Shown here one piece after another: positions 45,701 through 55,241 of a stretch of 57,551 bases of DNA (position 1 is its first letter; each line of letters begins with the position of its first letter). Where the stretch lies: positions 1 to 57,551 of the forward strand of contig JBCDBD010000023.1 in assembly GCA_039184335.1 (NCBI GenBank). The letters run 5' to 3'. A program made the position numbers and the translations under genes. Under the pieces are notes generated by a model that had not been told where the DNA came from, made no database searches, and worked only from the letters and a program-made list of their open reading frames with translations. The DNA comes from JBCDBD01 sp039184335 (GTDB lineage Bacteria; Bacteroidota; Bacteroidia; Flavobacteriales; Flavobacteriaceae).

Positions 45701-48700
45701 ACAACACATAGCTATGACATCAATACTAGAACCATTACATTTCAAGTTCCCGATAACTTGGTAGAAGTCGGTGACCCTGAATACAGTATTCGTATTACGG
45801 TGACCATTTCTGGCAACTGCTCCGATTTTGTGGATGCCTGTTCTTCGCAATTGGAGAATAGGGCCTATTCAACATTTCAAGGTGTCTTGAATACGACCGT
45901 GTTTACTGATGAGGATGGGGCCTCAAACTTTCCCTGTAACAGTGTACCACAAGTCGCCAACAATACCATATTGGATGATTTGGCCAATTGCAGCCAAGCT
46001 AGGACCGTTCAACTGTGTGGGGACGATGTACTACTCACCGCTGGAGCAGGTTTCAATACCTATACCTGGGCCATTGACACTAATGGAAATGGACAAATTG
46101 ATGGGGCAGATACCATAATGAACGATGGGGATCCTGATGGTGACCCAAGTACCTTATTGGTAACCGACATAGGAAACTATATCGTAGAAAAATCGGCCAA
46201 TAGCAGTTGCCCCGATTTGACCGAATTAATTACAGTAGAACGCTTTGGCACAACACAGACCAACCCCATCATAACTTATTTTAACCAAGTAAATGCTGAT
46301 GGCAATCTTGATAATGACCTGCAAGGTGAAATTGTGACCTGCTCAATCGACGGAGATCTTTTACCAAAACTATTTTTATGTGGTGATAATGATGAAGCTA
46401 CCATACAATTGGGCATTACCGATGCTGACAGTATTGTTTGGCAACAATTGGATGAGACAAGTTGTGCCGATGTGGGTGATGACTGTGCCAATAAAAATGC
46501 AACATGCACTTGGAACGATTTGGCCACACAAGACAATTACACGCTCACCGATAGTGGCAGATACCGTGTGGTCATCAATTATCAAAATGGTTGTTTCAGC
46601 CGTTTCTACTTCAATGTGTTCAAAAACAATCTTGATATTTTATACAATTCATCTGATATACTCTGTAACACTCCAGGGAACATCAGAATTACCAATTTGG
46701 GCAGTGGTTACGGTTTTCAATTGGTCGATGCCAGCAATGACAACATCATTGTACCCTTTGCTGATGATAACGGTCCAAATTTTGATATTACCACCAGTGG
46801 CACCTACAGGGTTCAGATCACCCAATTAGATCCCATGTCCGGTGACCCCATAGCAAACAGCTGTATTTTCGAAACAGAAGACATTGGAATATTGGAACGG
46901 GACTATCAAGTCACGCTAAACACCACACCTGCTGACTGCAATCAATTGGGAAGTATTGAAATTCAAGCACTGAATGTATTACCCAATTATAATTACGAAC
47001 TTCGGTTAGATGATGGCAGTAATGGTGGCCAGGGTACTTTCGTGGACAACCATGTCGCATCAAATGACAACACATACACCTTTACCAATGTAAACCCAGG
47101 AGATTATATTGTCATCACGACCACTGATGATGGCTGTACCGACACACAACAGCTCACTGTAGATGAAATACCGGAACTCACCCTGGGTGCATTGACCACT
47201 GAAAACATTACCTGTACTGCGGGCATCGTTGCCCTTACCCCTAATGGCGGAAGTCCAAACCCAGATTACGAAATGGCCATATGGAGTAAAGATGGAGTCG
47301 ACCTATATGCAAGCCCATCTGATGTACCGGCATCAGCCCTACAGACCACACCTAGTTTCTTATTTGGCTATCGAGGTACACCAACCACCTATTTTCCCAA
47401 TGAAGATGGTGACTATGAGTTCATCGTATTTGATGGTAATGGTTGTTTTGCAATTTCAAACAGCGTATATGTCGAAGAATTGGGTGGCCTTTCAGTATCG
47501 GCGTCACATTCGGGCATCGTTTGTGCAGATTCTTCAACGGCATCATTGAGCGTTGCCGTTACCGGTGGCACATCCCCTTATCAATACAGTCTTGATGGGG
47601 GCACCAACTATCAGACCAGTGATACCTTTGTCAACCTCCCTGCCGGGTTCTACACCATTACCGTTATGGATTCCAGTGGAAATGGCGGAGTGGGCTGTAT
47701 TGAAACCTTGGATTATGAGATTGACCAACCCTTCAGGTTAACGGCTTCTGCAGCAATTGTAGAAGATGCCTCCTGTAGCCCTAGTGGTGCCTTGGTGAAA
47801 ATATTGAATGCAAATGGCGGTCAATCCCCCTATGAATACAGTTTTGATGGTGGAAGCAATTTTGGCACCGGGTATTCCAGCAACCTATTGCCTGGCAACT
47901 ACCAACTGATTGTCAGGGATGCACTAGGCTGTACCTATGATATGGACCTCACGGTACCGACTGTCATTGCGGATCCCAGCTTTGGCCAAGATGTCGTCTA
48001 TGCATGTGACGGTTCAGGCACGATTACCATTACACCATCCAATACTACCGATTTTAGCTATACCTATGCGTTAAACGGAACACCAAATACACCGGCAGAC
48101 AACAATAGCTTTGCAGGCATTGGTGATGGTACATATACAGTCACCGCTGGATATTCCAGTAGTATTGCACCCAATCAAAGTACACTTTTCTTTGAAAATT
48201 TTGGAGCTGGGCCTACTACCCAGATTGGCGAAATCGGACCAGGTTATTGTTACGAGCCCCAAGATGGTTCTACAACTGCATGTAACCTGGGGCCAGCAGG
48301 TATTTTGGTGAATGGGGAATATACCGTGACCAATTTTGTGACCAATCCCATTCCAGGATGGCGCAGCCCAAATGACCATACAGGACTGGCCGATGGGCGG
48401 TTCTTAGCCATTGATGTAAGTACCTTAGCTGGAACCAATGGTATTTTATGGGCACGAAGGAACATCGAAGTACTACCCAACCAAGATATCACCATTTCAT
48501 TTTGGGCCTACAACCTATTGATTACTTCGGGCAACGGCAACAATCCCGATGTTTTGGTCGAATTGGTCGATACCTCAGGTACTGTACTTGCTAGCGCTAC
48601 AACAGGTGATGTACCTAAAAATAACAATGCAGATGATTGGCACAATTTCTCCTTTAACTTTAATCCAGGAGCAAACACATCAGTTGATATTGTACTGCGC

Positions 48701-51700
48701 ACCAACTTGAACAGTGATTTTGGCAACGATTTGATTCTCGATGATATCCAAGCGGTCCAATCACCAGAAATCTGTGAAAAAACAGAGGACATCACAGTTG
48801 TTGTCGAACCGAACCAAGCGTTTGAAGCCCAATTGTTGGGTGTCACCAATCCTAGTTGTAATGGAACCTCAGATGGATCGATTCGTTTTGAGGTCACCAA
48901 CTTCGATGCTGTAGCTGGTTTTGAATACTCTTTGGATGGTGGCACCATCTGGAATACCGAATTCAGTTCTCCCGTTACGACTACTACAACACTTGCTGAT
49001 GGCACATATACCGTTTTGGTCAGAAAAATAGACGATACCTCTTGTACTACTGACTTTGCGGCCACTATTACCGAACCAAGTGCTATCGTTGCGTCGCTAA
49101 GCTTGACAGCAGACTATACCTGCTTTAACACAGGGGCCACTTTAGAAGCTTCAGCGACCGGAGGTTCGCCTGGCTATGAATATCAGATAGAGGACACTTT
49201 AGGAACCATTGAAGTGGCTTTTCAATCAAGTCCTTTATTTCCAAATATCACTGATGGGGATTATGTGGTCCGTGTAAGGGACGCAAATGGATGTGAGGTG
49301 TTATCTCCTACTCCAGTGACCATTGTTGCTCCACAAACGGTCACATTCGATACAACGGCCACATCTTGTTACGATGGACAAAATAATGCTACAATTACGG
49401 CAAGTGTAACCTCTGGAAATGGAGATTACACGTTTAGAATTAATGGGGGAGCATGGCTGACCCCTACACCATCAACTGCCACCAGCTACACCTTCAATGG
49501 ACTCTCCAATGGCTCATATACCATTGAAGTATCTGATGCCTTTGGCTGTATGTCAAGTATGGAAACTGTTACCATTGACCCTATCTTATTGGCACAAATC
49601 GTAAAAATCGATGTCACCAGTTGTGCAGATGGAAGTATTACCGTGACTCCTTCTGGGGGAGATAGCAATTACGTATATGCTTTTTTGGTCAATGGAACCG
49701 TGGTTGCCGATTCTGATTTTGGGGGTTCAAATACATTCACAGTCAATAGTGCTTCAGCAGCAGATTATGATGTGTATGTAAGGGACAATAGTGGTAGTGC
49801 ACCGTACTGCCAGTATCTAGAAACCATTTCTATTACCAATACTCCGGCCCTAGCGTTCACGGCTATACCGACTGATGCCATATGTCATGGTGAAACAGGC
49901 AGTATCGCTGTCAATATCAGTTCGGGTGTTGGCCCTTTTACCTATGAGTTGGTTGATGTGGACAATGGTATTTCAAGCGAAATCCAAAACGGAATTGTAA
50001 GCACGACAAGAACCTATTTTAATTTGAACCCAGGGCAGTACAACGTCATCATAACTGATGCTAGTGGTTGTTCAAATTCCATAAATGGGATTGTAGTGGC
50101 CGAACCGGATGAATTGACCGCAGACATCACGGGTATTACCCCAATGAACTGTACAGGAAGCTTGGCTGATTTTGGATTTGCCTTTAGCAATTACCCAACC
50201 ACTTTGGGCACCATAGAATTCAGTGCAGATGGCGGTGCCACATGGATTGCGGACAATAGCATTCCCGGCACCTCGGATCAATTGACAGGTTATGTTTCTG
50301 GATCCACGGTATATCCTTCAATGCGAACCGTTGATGGCTTGGGCAATACCGTCTGCCAAACAGACCTGCCTCCATTTATCATTCCATATCCCTTGGATGA
50401 CCTAGACATCACTATTTTACCCATTATTGTCAATTGTAACGAATTGCAGGTTACGGTCAGAGGTCAAAACGGTACTGCACCTTATGAATATACCTATTCT
50501 GATGACCCCGCCAATTTTGACCCTATTACGCCTGCCCATGGATGGACCGTACAATATCCATTGGGGACCACCCATACCTTCACAGGATTAATTCCCGGCA
50601 AAACCTATGCATTCTATGTTAGGGATGATGTAGGCTGTATTCGACAGAGTAATGTGAATGTCAACGATATTGTGACCAATCCTATGGAAATAGCGGCTAC
50701 CTATGAGCCTTCATGTAGTGCTGCAAATGATGGCCAGATTACCTATACCATTACCGATACCGATGGAATTACCGAACCACAGATGAGCTGGACATTGTAT
50801 GACACCAATGATAATGTGATCACCTCAAGTGGGGGCAACGTTGCTTACTCCAGTACCATTTTGATTACCGGACTGGCACCAAATGAATATTACATTGTGG
50901 TAGAACAAGTAGATGCAGGGGGAAGCACACAGTGTACCAGCGGTACAGAAAACCTCATATTGGAAGAACTCGACCCAATCACCGCTAATCTTAGCGTTTT
51001 ACAAGATATTACCTGTGAAGGCCCAGGCTTGATTCTGATCAATAATATCTTGGGCGGGGGGGGCACATACAATTATACGGTAACAGGCCCTGCCCCATTT
51101 ACTGCAATCAGTGGCACCACCGACAATCCGGTTGAGATTCCGGCAAATTCACCTGCTGGCAGTTATCATGTTGACATTAGTGATCAGTATGGCTGTACAA
51201 CAGCTTTAGGTAGTGTACTACTCAACCTCTCATCCAATCCAACGATTTCTAACATAGCTGTTGATAATTGTGGTACCTCGGCAACAGTGACTATTAGTGC
51301 AAGTAGTTCTTCTCCAACGATATTGTACTCGTTGGATGGAGGTTCAACATATTTGGACAACAGCGGTGTATTTACCAATGTTGCCCCGGGCAGCTATACC
51401 ATTTTCGTAAAAGATGGTAATGGTTGTACAGCATCACAAGGTATTGATGTACAACCTTCATTACAGGCAAGTGCAGTTCTGCAAGAGGTTTTAGGCTGTG
51501 GTGCAGGCAATGAAGCAGAAATTTTGATAGCAGTCACTTCCGGGTCAGGAAACTACGACTATGAAATATTGGGTACTTCAACAACCATGGTCACAAGACA
51601 AGGGTTGCCATCAAACCCGTTGACGGTTCCCGTTTCCACCGCTGATACCTATACGGTGAACATCTATGATACCAGTACCAGTAGTCCAGAATGCAACAGA

Positions 51701-54700
51701 AGCTTTACCATTGATATTCCTGCTGCCACATCACCCAATTTCAGCGTTTTACCAAATGATGTCAGTTGTTTTGGAGATTCAGATGGTTCCATTGCCATTA
51801 CAGAAGTCAATAACGGTATCAATCCGCTTTCATATGCAATAACCCCAAATTTGGGCACTTTCAATGCCGCAACCTCGACTTATGAAAACCTACCTTCTGG
51901 AAGTTACGACATCACAGGGACTGGCCAAAATGGGTGCCCTTTCACAATTAATACCATTGTAATTGATGAACCCAATGCCATAACGTTCAACCTACCATTG
52001 GTAACGCCTTTTGGCTGTTCAACGGGCAATGTGACCAATAATGCGGCCATAACCATTGACGTGACCAGCATCACTGGGGGAAGCGGTAATTTCATTAGAT
52101 ATGAATTTATAGACAATGCAACGAGCAACCTTCTTCAAACGGGAAGTGATCCAAACTATACCTACACCGACTTTACTGGGGGTGATGTCATTGTTAGGAT
52201 ATTTGATGATAGGGGCTGCCCGGGTGAAATGACGGTCAACATTCCTGCTTTTGACGAATTATTGAGTGCCACGGTTCATATTGATGACCAAATCAGTTGT
52301 ACAAACCATGGTGAAGACATCAATATCAATGTCACTGGAAGTTTGACCAATTACGGATCAAACCCTGCCAATTACGAGTTTAGAATACTACCTTCAACCA
52401 CTTATCAAGCATCCAACCAATTCTTGGACCTAACAGCTGGTAGCTATACATTCGGAGTCAGAAATATTGCTACGGGCTGTGAGCTCACCATAAACCATAC
52501 TGTTGAAGAACCCAACACTTTTGATGTCAACGTTGAAAAACTTACCGATGCAGTCTGCTTTGGCGATAATGGGAGCATACGCCTTACCCTAATTGATGCC
52601 ACATATACAGGTGGCTTCAATTGGAGCGTCTTTAATACCAACGGTACCCCAGCCGACCGTTCTGATGATGGTGCGGCCATCTTAATGGGAAATTCAACGA
52701 GCAGCGGCCCAACACCGACCATAGTTATCGCACCAGGAAATTATTTGGTTGAAATCGTGCAAGACGCATTTCCTGAATGTAGTCAGGTCAGGTCGTTCAG
52801 CATAGCCACACCAATAGCACCCATAACGTTGAACCCTACACTATTGACCGACGTAGGTTGTTCGAATGACCAAGGAAGCGCCACTGTCATTCCTGCTGGT
52901 GGCCAAGCGCCCTATACCATTGATTTAACCCATGTTGCGAGTGGCACGGTAACCAGTGCATCTTCAGTAAACAGCCATCTGTTCCAATCGCTATCTGCTG
53001 GGCAGTATACCATAAGCGTTACAGACGCCCTTGGTTGTACAGAAACATTCACAAATGTTTTTGAACTCTTATTGCCCGACCCAATTTCGGGCAGTATTTC
53101 GAATACCGATCTGGTCTGCCAGGGAGATACCGATGCGTCCGTGACCATTAGTTTGAACCCAAGAAATGTAAGCACCAACTACAGGTATATTCTAAATACC
53201 TATAATGATGCTTTAGGAAGCACCTTACTACAGACCTCAACGACCCAACTAAATACCAGTTTCATGAACTTGGGTGCAGGTTTTTATAGCATTACGGCAC
53301 TTGACGATATGGACTGTTTCTTTGAAACAACAATAGTTGAGATCATCGATCCTACAGATGTAGAAGCCCAACTGATAACAACCCAGACTCAGAGCTGTCA
53401 AGTTGGTGCCGAGCTACAGTTGACCGCTTCAGGAGGTACCGCACCTTATGTTTGGAGTGTTGACGGTGCATCGTTCACAGCCATGAACGGAATCAATGGC
53501 CCCAACACCCATGTATTTCAAAATGTATCAGTAGGCAACTACAGCTACTTTGTACGCGATAGCTTCAACTGTATTTCAATCGTTTCGAATACAATTGAAA
53601 TTGACCCCATTGAAAATCTGAGTATTGCCGTAGATACCTCAGCAGCAAGCGTGAACTGTAGTGGAGAAAGTACCGCATCGATTGTAGCTGTTGCTGACGG
53701 AGGACTTGGCAATTATCAGTACGCCCTATTTACCGACCAAGCACTAACAGTGGAAGTGAGACCAAATCAGAGCTCGGGTATTTTTACCGATTTACCGGTT
53801 GGCACCTATTTCGTAAGGATACAGAGCGAAGATTGTGAAACTGCCTCACTTGAGATACTTGTTGAAGAGCCGACACCTTTGGTGATTGATCCAGTCATCT
53901 CCAATATCAGCTGTAATGGAGCAAACGATGGTAGTATTTCACTTGGGGTACAAGGCGGCAGTGGAGGTTATCAGTTTGCCATTTCGCCCAACCTCAACCA
54001 GTTCGATGAGACCAGTACCTTTGACGAATTGGCTCCAGGCGACTATACCGTTATAGCGCAAGATAGCAATGGGTGTTTTGATGTGGTTGATGTGACCCTG
54101 ACCGAACCAGAAATATTGACAGTATCTACTTCTGTTTCAAATGAAATATGTTTTGAAAGCAGTGATGGTGCCGTTTCGTTACAGATCAGTGGAGGAACTG
54201 CTCCTTATTTTACGAGTCTAAACAGCAACAGTGCTACAGACTTTGTACAGGACCAGTTTGAATATGCTGACCTGCCCAGTGGCATGCATGTTCTTTTCAT
54301 ACGGGATGCCAACGATTGTGAAATATCAGAGATATTCGAAGTTGAAAGCGGTGTCAACCTAGCAGGAGACGCACAAGTGCTCTATGAGTGTGATCCACTT
54401 GGGGCCACTTCAAACGCTGTACAGGTCATTTTTGAAGACACCAGTGTTCTCGATGAAGTACTATATGGTTTAGACACCGACGACCCTGCCAATATGCAGT
54501 TAGAACCTGTTTTTGAAAATCTTATGGGAGGTACCCATTACATCACTGTATTGCACAGTAATGGCTGTGCAAACACCTTCGAATTTGAGGTCACCATTTT
54601 TGACCCATTGGTATTACAGTTAAGCGAAGGTGACATCAATCAAATAAGTGCACTGGCCATAGGAGGTTCTGGCAACTATACTTATAGTTTTAATGGAGAA

Positions 54701-55081
54701 ACTGCCACATCAGAATCTACATATTACATCACTGAAACGGCTACCTACAGTGTGACCGTAACCGATGAAAACGGTTGTAGCATTACCGAAGAAATATATA
54801 TGGAATTCATAGACATTGAAATTCCTAATTTCTTTACCCCCGATGGAGATGGTTTAAACGATCTTTGGAGACCAGAAAATATTGAACAATATCCAAATAT
54901 TTTCATCAATATCTTTGATCGATATGGAAGATCTGTCTTTAAATTTCAGGATAACCAAGATGGATGGGACGGTTTTTATCAAGAAAATGAGCTGCCAACG
55001 GGAGACTATTGGTATATCATTAAATTGAACGGTATTGCAGATCGACGGGAATTTATTGGCCATTTTACATTATACCGCTAA
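42728..55081 (+). CDS. Giant SprB-repeat adhesin with T9SS sorting domain
   Basis: A 4117-residue protein for the cell surface. Order: signal peptide (1-30, HG|QLSD); an IgGFc-binding-like module (about 31-555), with a final Ig-like part that has DAYQWFGDGALI; a DUF11 domain (about 555-680); a thrombospondin type 3-like Ca-binding stretch (DNDGVIDIVDLDDDNDG); an F5/8 type C (discoidin)-like domain (about 707-858); a second Ca-binding stretch; another DUF11 (about 930-1045); then about 28 degenerate SprB-type repeats (about 1308-4018). A jelly-roll-like insertion lies at about 1815-2013. The gliding-motility-type sorting domain (about 4032-4117) has FFTPDGDGLNDLW and DGWDGF. Export by the SprA system is inferred. 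The ATG at 42728 fits the signal peptide. The gene opens a plus-strand pair. Confidence 0.92.
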   Translation: MAYNFNLTGKALLQKLFLFLLLFALNSIHGQLSDLHYLPPLKQGQNNAGIRDQAIYLSTPEPTTFTVNAYQGTNPTPVATFNISNVSPAVWTLSDGDNNIILVNNANTGVVLTNSGLRFESPSGNRFYANYRGNSNSQAASLTAKGRQAMGTRFKWGGVPNLGSHPSKSNTLGIMATEDNTTVQLFGYDPGCQFRVGNDIAGITDDTYTVTLNANESFVFETYIGNNPTQAHEDGWIGASIHSDKDIVISNGSINFGRQANANNRDAGIDQPVPENRLGKEYVFVRGNGNTNGSTEFPLIIATADNTQIFVNGLTTPLATINNGEYFEVPSSYYSSGTVGANMLVQTTKDVYAYQCMAGASQVFTQGLNFVAPVNCLLPDVMDNIPDIRNMAGTNVTGGMTIIAAVNTPDANIQVVDGNGPVTLPASNPVAGSTDWKTFFIPNLNGNVSVQSTGPMAVGFFGYNGARGVAGYFSGFDTVPEVTLEIVGGTGCFVGSTILEATGNFDAYQWFGDGALIPGENGPSYAPSIAGDYFVRGTKGPCTYDSQPVAAYYCDPDVVVNKTVDNPEITEGETATFTIRVQNLGAGPLTNLQITDNIPTGLTLLSAFTISGTWSGNTWNIGTLNGGETAFLELEVQADPIDTLPLLHLANTAINTQDQTDVNFTQDNPTALITVHNDFDNDGVIDIVDLDDDNDGIYDTEECTPIENNLATGASVTMSSTIMGGDGTNAVDGDTNGNFGNGSVAETDTTTPNEWITVDLGSSQYLDEIVVWNRTDCCSDRLSNAYVIVSNNPFPANTNLQDALANATYAFQFGNTTGLTENRVFIGTSARYIRIQKSGTNTNGDALSIAEIQAIQKSICDPDNDGLPNSLDLDSDEDGCSDANEYYKDDNADGGDGGEYGTGIPVVDLLDGTVNGASYTAVFAPEILLGNTSEDLGGADINGQGVNLGQTFQYVLRFQNTGDDNAVNYTIRDILPNNVTLDNVDVSNAPGTTHSYDINTRTITFQVPDNLVEVGDPEYSIRITVTISGNCSDFVDACSSQLENRAYSTFQGVLNTTVFTDEDGASNFPCNSVPQVANNTILDDLANCSQARTVQLCGDDVLLTAGAGFNTYTWAIDTNGNGQIDGADTIMNDGDPDGDPSTLLVTDIGNYIVEKSANSSCPDLTELITVERFGTTQTNPIITYFNQVNADGNLDNDLQGEIVTCSIDGDLLPKLFLCGDNDEATIQLGITDADSIVWQQLDETSCADVGDDCANKNATCTWNDLATQDNYTLTDSGRYRVVINYQNGCFSRFYFNVFKNNLDILYNSSDILCNTPGNIRITNLGSGYGFQLVDASNDNIIVPFADDNGPNFDITTSGTYRVQITQLDPMSGDPIANSCIFETEDIGILERDYQVTLNTTPADCNQLGSIEIQALNVLPNYNYELRLDDGSNGGQGTFVDNHVASNDNTYTFTNVNPGDYIVITTTDDGCTDTQQLTVDEIPELTLGALTTENITCTAGIVALTPNGGSPNPDYEMAIWSKDGVDLYASPSDVPASALQTTPSFLFGYRGTPTTYFPNEDGDYEFIVFDGNGCFAISNSVYVEELGGLSVSASHSGIVCADSSTASLSVAVTGGTSPYQYSLDGGTNYQTSDTFVNLPAGFYTITVMDSSGNGGVGCIETLDYEIDQPFRLTASAAIVEDASCSPSGALVKILNANGGQSPYEYSFDGGSNFGTGYSSNLLPGNYQLIVRDALGCTYDMDLTVPTVIADPSFGQDVVYACDGSGTITITPSNTTDFSYTYALNGTPNTPADNNSFAGIGDGTYTVTAGYSSSIAPNQSTLFFENFGAGPTTQIGEIGPGYCYEPQDGSTTACNLGPAGILVNGEYTVTNFVTNPIPGWRSPNDHTGLADGRFLAIDVSTLAGTNGILWARRNIEVLPNQDITISFWAYNLLITSGNGNNPDVLVELVDTSGTVLASATTGDVPKNNNADDWHNFSFNFNPGANTSVDIVLRTNLNSDFGNDLILDDIQAVQSPEICEKTEDITVVVEPNQAFEAQLLGVTNPSCNGTSDGSIRFEVTNFDAVAGFEYSLDGGTIWNTEFSSPVTTTTTLADGTYTVLVRKIDDTSCTTDFAATITEPSAIVASLSLTADYTCFNTGATLEASATGGSPGYEYQIEDTLGTIEVAFQSSPLFPNITDGDYVVRVRDANGCEVLSPTPVTIVAPQTVTFDTTATSCYDGQNNATITASVTSGNGDYTFRINGGAWLTPTPSTATSYTFNGLSNGSYTIEVSDAFGCMSSMETVTIDPILLAQIVKIDVTSCADGSITVTPSGGDSNYVYAFLVNGTVVADSDFGGSNTFTVNSASAADYDVYVRDNSGSAPYCQYLETISITNTPALAFTAIPTDAICHGETGSIAVNISSGVGPFTYELVDVDNGISSEIQNGIVSTTRTYFNLNPGQYNVIITDASGCSNSINGIVVAEPDELTADITGITPMNCTGSLADFGFAFSNYPTTLGTIEFSADGGATWIADNSIPGTSDQLTGYVSGSTVYPSMRTVDGLGNTVCQTDLPPFIIPYPLDDLDITILPIIVNCNELQVTVRGQNGTAPYEYTYSDDPANFDPITPAHGWTVQYPLGTTHTFTGLIPGKTYAFYVRDDVGCIRQSNVNVNDIVTNPMEIAATYEPSCSAANDGQITYTITDTDGITEPQMSWTLYDTNDNVITSSGGNVAYSSTILITGLAPNEYYIVVEQVDAGGSTQCTSGTENLILEELDPITANLSVLQDITCEGPGLILINNILGGGGTYNYTVTGPAPFTAISGTTDNPVEIPANSPAGSYHVDISDQYGCTTALGSVLLNLSSNPTISNIAVDNCGTSATVTISASSSSPTILYSLDGGSTYLDNSGVFTNVAPGSYTIFVKDGNGCTASQGIDVQPSLQASAVLQEVLGCGAGNEAEILIAVTSGSGNYDYEILGTSTTMVTRQGLPSNPLTVPVSTADTYTVNIYDTSTSSPECNRSFTIDIPAATSPNFSVLPNDVSCFGDSDGSIAITEVNNGINPLSYAITPNLGTFNAATSTYENLPSGSYDITGTGQNGCPFTINTIVIDEPNAITFNLPLVTPFGCSTGNVTNNAAITIDVTSITGGSGNFIRYEFIDNATSNLLQTGSDPNYTYTDFTGGDVIVRIFDDRGCPGEMTVNIPAFDELLSATVHIDDQISCTNHGEDININVTGSLTNYGSNPANYEFRILPSTTYQASNQFLDLTAGSYTFGVRNIATGCELTINHTVEEPNTFDVNVEKLTDAVCFGDNGSIRLTLIDATYTGGFNWSVFNTNGTPADRSDDGAAILMGNSTSSGPTPTIVIAPGNYLVEIVQDAFPECSQVRSFSIATPIAPITLNPTLLTDVGCSNDQGSATVIPAGGQAPYTIDLTHVASGTVTSASSVNSHLFQSLSAGQYTISVTDALGCTETFTNVFELLLPDPISGSISNTDLVCQGDTDASVTISLNPRNVSTNYRYILNTYNDALGSTLLQTSTTQLNTSFMNLGAGFYSITALDDMDCFFETTIVEIIDPTDVEAQLITTQTQSCQVGAELQLTASGGTAPYVWSVDGASFTAMNGINGPNTHVFQNVSVGNYSYFVRDSFNCISIVSNTIEIDPIENLSIAVDTSAASVNCSGESTASIVAVADGGLGNYQYALFTDQALTVEVRPNQSSGIFTDLPVGTYFVRIQSEDCETASLEILVEEPTPLVIDPVISNISCNGANDGSISLGVQGGSGGYQFAISPNLNQFDETSTFDELAPGDYTVIAQDSNGCFDVVDVTLTEPEILTVSTSVSNEICFESSDGAVSLQISGGTAPYFTSLNSNSATDFVQDQFEYADLPSGMHVLFIRDANDCEISEIFEVESGVNLAGDAQVLYECDPLGATSNAVQVIFEDTSVLDEVLYGLDTDDPANMQLEPVFENLMGGTHYITVLHSNGCANTFEFEVTIFDPLVLQLSEGDINQISALAIGGSGNYTYSFNGETATSESTYYITETATYSVTVTDENGCSITEEIYMEFIDIEIPNFFTPDGDGLNDLWRPENIEQYPNIFINIFDRYGRSVFKFQDNQDGWDGFYQENELPTGDYWYIIKLNGIADRREFIGHFTLYR
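46650..54780 (+). repeat. Tandem SprB-type repeats in the giant adhesin
   Basis: About 28 protein-level repeats of roughly 75-115 residues. Each starts near C-x(4,9)-G-s-i, has a middle G-x-P/N-Y-x-Y pattern and ends as G-x-Y-x-V-x-V-x-D-x-x-G-C. Examples of the end are GFYTITVMDSSG, GSYTIEVSDAFGC and GDYTVIAQDSNGC. The DNA is not a simple repeat: copies have diverged. Confidence 0.85.
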
Positions 55082-55241
55082 GTTTAGAAGATAACCCAAT
55101 ATTCAAAAAAAGCTTGTTTTGGCGGATACCTATTAGATTCTTTTTCACAACACTACCAGCTATTTTTACAACTAAAGGTTGGTCATGGCGAGAATATTGG
55201 ATTTCTTCACAAATATTTAAAAAACAATATGTTTTTAGTTA

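Noticed and set aside
47229..47549. A 106-codon frame shifted within the giant adhesin
   Set aside because: An out-of-frame shadow; the adhesin frame keeps SprB signatures through this stretch.
48508..49065. A 185-codon minus-strand frame
   Set aside because: Antisense to the jelly-roll and SprB part of the adhesin; no start context or domain of its own.
46650..54780. CRISPR-like or DNA-level tandem repeat
   Set aside because: The repetition is at the protein level only, with long, diverged units and an unbroken reading frame.
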